Positions 63,795 to 64,000 of a stretch of DNA of 64,000 nucleotides are shown here, piece by piece. Source of the DNA: Desulfolucanica intricata (lineage in GTDB: Bacteria > Bacillota > Desulfotomaculia > Desulfotomaculales > Desulfofarciminaceae); assembly GCF_001592105.1 (NCBI RefSeq), contig NZ_BCWE01000014.1, positions 25,164 through 89,163 on the forward strand, given 5' to 3'. Made by a program: the position numbers and the translations under genes. The first letter of the stretch is position 1; every line of letters starts with the position of its first letter. Below the pieces are notes generated by a model, which made no database searches, was not told the origin of the DNA, and saw nothing but the letters and a program-made list of their open reading frames with translations.

Positions 63795-64000
63795 GTTTTT
63801 AAGTTCCCGCCAAATACCAGTAGGTGACTGTGGTGTATTAGTCTATCAAGAATGGCACTAGTCATTTTTTCATCATAGAAAATGCCATTCCATCTGCTAA
63901 ACTCAATGTTAGTGGTTATGATTACACTCCGTTTTTCATAACATTCTGAGATAACTTGAAAGAGAAGTTGTGCTCCTTCTTTGCCGCTGCCGGGGAAAGT
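63785..64000 (-). CDS. istB: IS21-family helper ATPase IstB, C-terminal part
   Basis: The frame enters from the right edge and ends at TAA (63785-63787). Its 71 residues match the IstB C-terminus: LLFQVISECYEKRSVIITTN, IEFSRWNGIFYDEKMTSAIL and DRLIHHSHLLVF. IstB helps the IstA transposase select targets. The remaining gene and IstA would lie beyond the window. Confidence 0.88.
   Translation of the reverse strand, partial: TFPGSGKEGAQLLFQVISECYEKRSVIITTNIEFSRWNGIFYDEKMTSAILDRLIHHSHLLVFGGNLKTHP

Overview
The window looks like a chromosomal segment of an anaerobic, spore-forming Clostridia, most likely a Desulfotomaculum/Pelotomaculum-type member of the Firmicutes. The reasons are an alpha/beta small acid-soluble spore protein gene, an EndoAI/EndoA pair, many TTG and GTG starts behind strong GGAGG sites, an AmiR/NasR (ANTAR) nitrogen regulator, and an Aquifex-type aconitase. 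The genus is inferred from gene content only.

Region 1 (1-36.4 kb) is ordinary chromosome. It holds a LytS/LytTR-type two-component pair; acpS-nnrDE-alr; an orphan Cas3-like protein with an intact HD nuclease motif but degenerate helicase motifs; a prepilin peptidase; a CBS protein; aconitase; SASP; and a double P-loop ATPase. A nitrogen block follows (13.5-19.3 kb): an ANTAR response regulator, a divergent glutamine synthetase paralogue lacking two catalytic glutamates, a stand-alone glutamate-synthase-like FMN protein and a canonical GSI-alpha glutamine synthetase. Three leader/trailer RNAs there carry A-x-x-G-x-x hexaloops overlapping intrinsic terminators, which is the ANTAR antitermination signature. 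Next come ilvN, endoAI-endoA, a class I amidotransferase hydrolase, an amidohydrolase, a Spo0F-like regulator, a TPP riboswitch with thiC, gdh, tsaE-tsaB-rimI, a cobalamin riboswitch with cbiMNQO (cbiO apparently starting at AUA), an ECF sigma/anti-sigma pair with an ABC exporter, a LysR regulator and tRNA-Arg(CCG).

Region 2 (about 36.4-59.6 kb) is a Tn916/TcpA-type integrative conjugative element, or its remnant, lying downstream of tRNA-Arg. The transfer module encodes a lipoprotein, TcpC, a small pilin-like protein, TcpE, a VirB4 ATPase, a VirB6-like membrane protein, an SLT/NlpC-class-replacing SLT+M23 hydrolase, a replication-initiator-like protein, an AbrB-like protein, the VirD4 coupling ATPase, a triple-S1 RNA-binding protein and a winged-helix protein. 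No relaxase is recognisable. Minus-strand cargo consists of two CBO0543-type membrane proteins, a ferritin-like protein and a tandem DUF3231 protein. The right part carries RadC, a DUF5348 protein, ArdC antirestriction and two tyrosine-recombinase-type genes, one of which is only a core-binding domain. Two long, highly structured noncoding regions stand out: 53.77-54.23 kb, with five hairpins sharing a GC-GATRA-GC cap, and 57.54-58.08 kb, with many perfect stems and GAAA/GAA loops just upstream of the recombinases. These are the best candidates for an undescribed system.

Region 3 (59.4-64 kb) is a low-GC scrap zone: half of a tRNA-Leu-like sequence, a MEDS-domain histidine kinase, remnants of IS110 and IS3 transposases, a copper-amine-oxidase-type stalk-domain exported protein, a truncated lspA-like fragment and the end of an IS21 istB gene running off the right edge.
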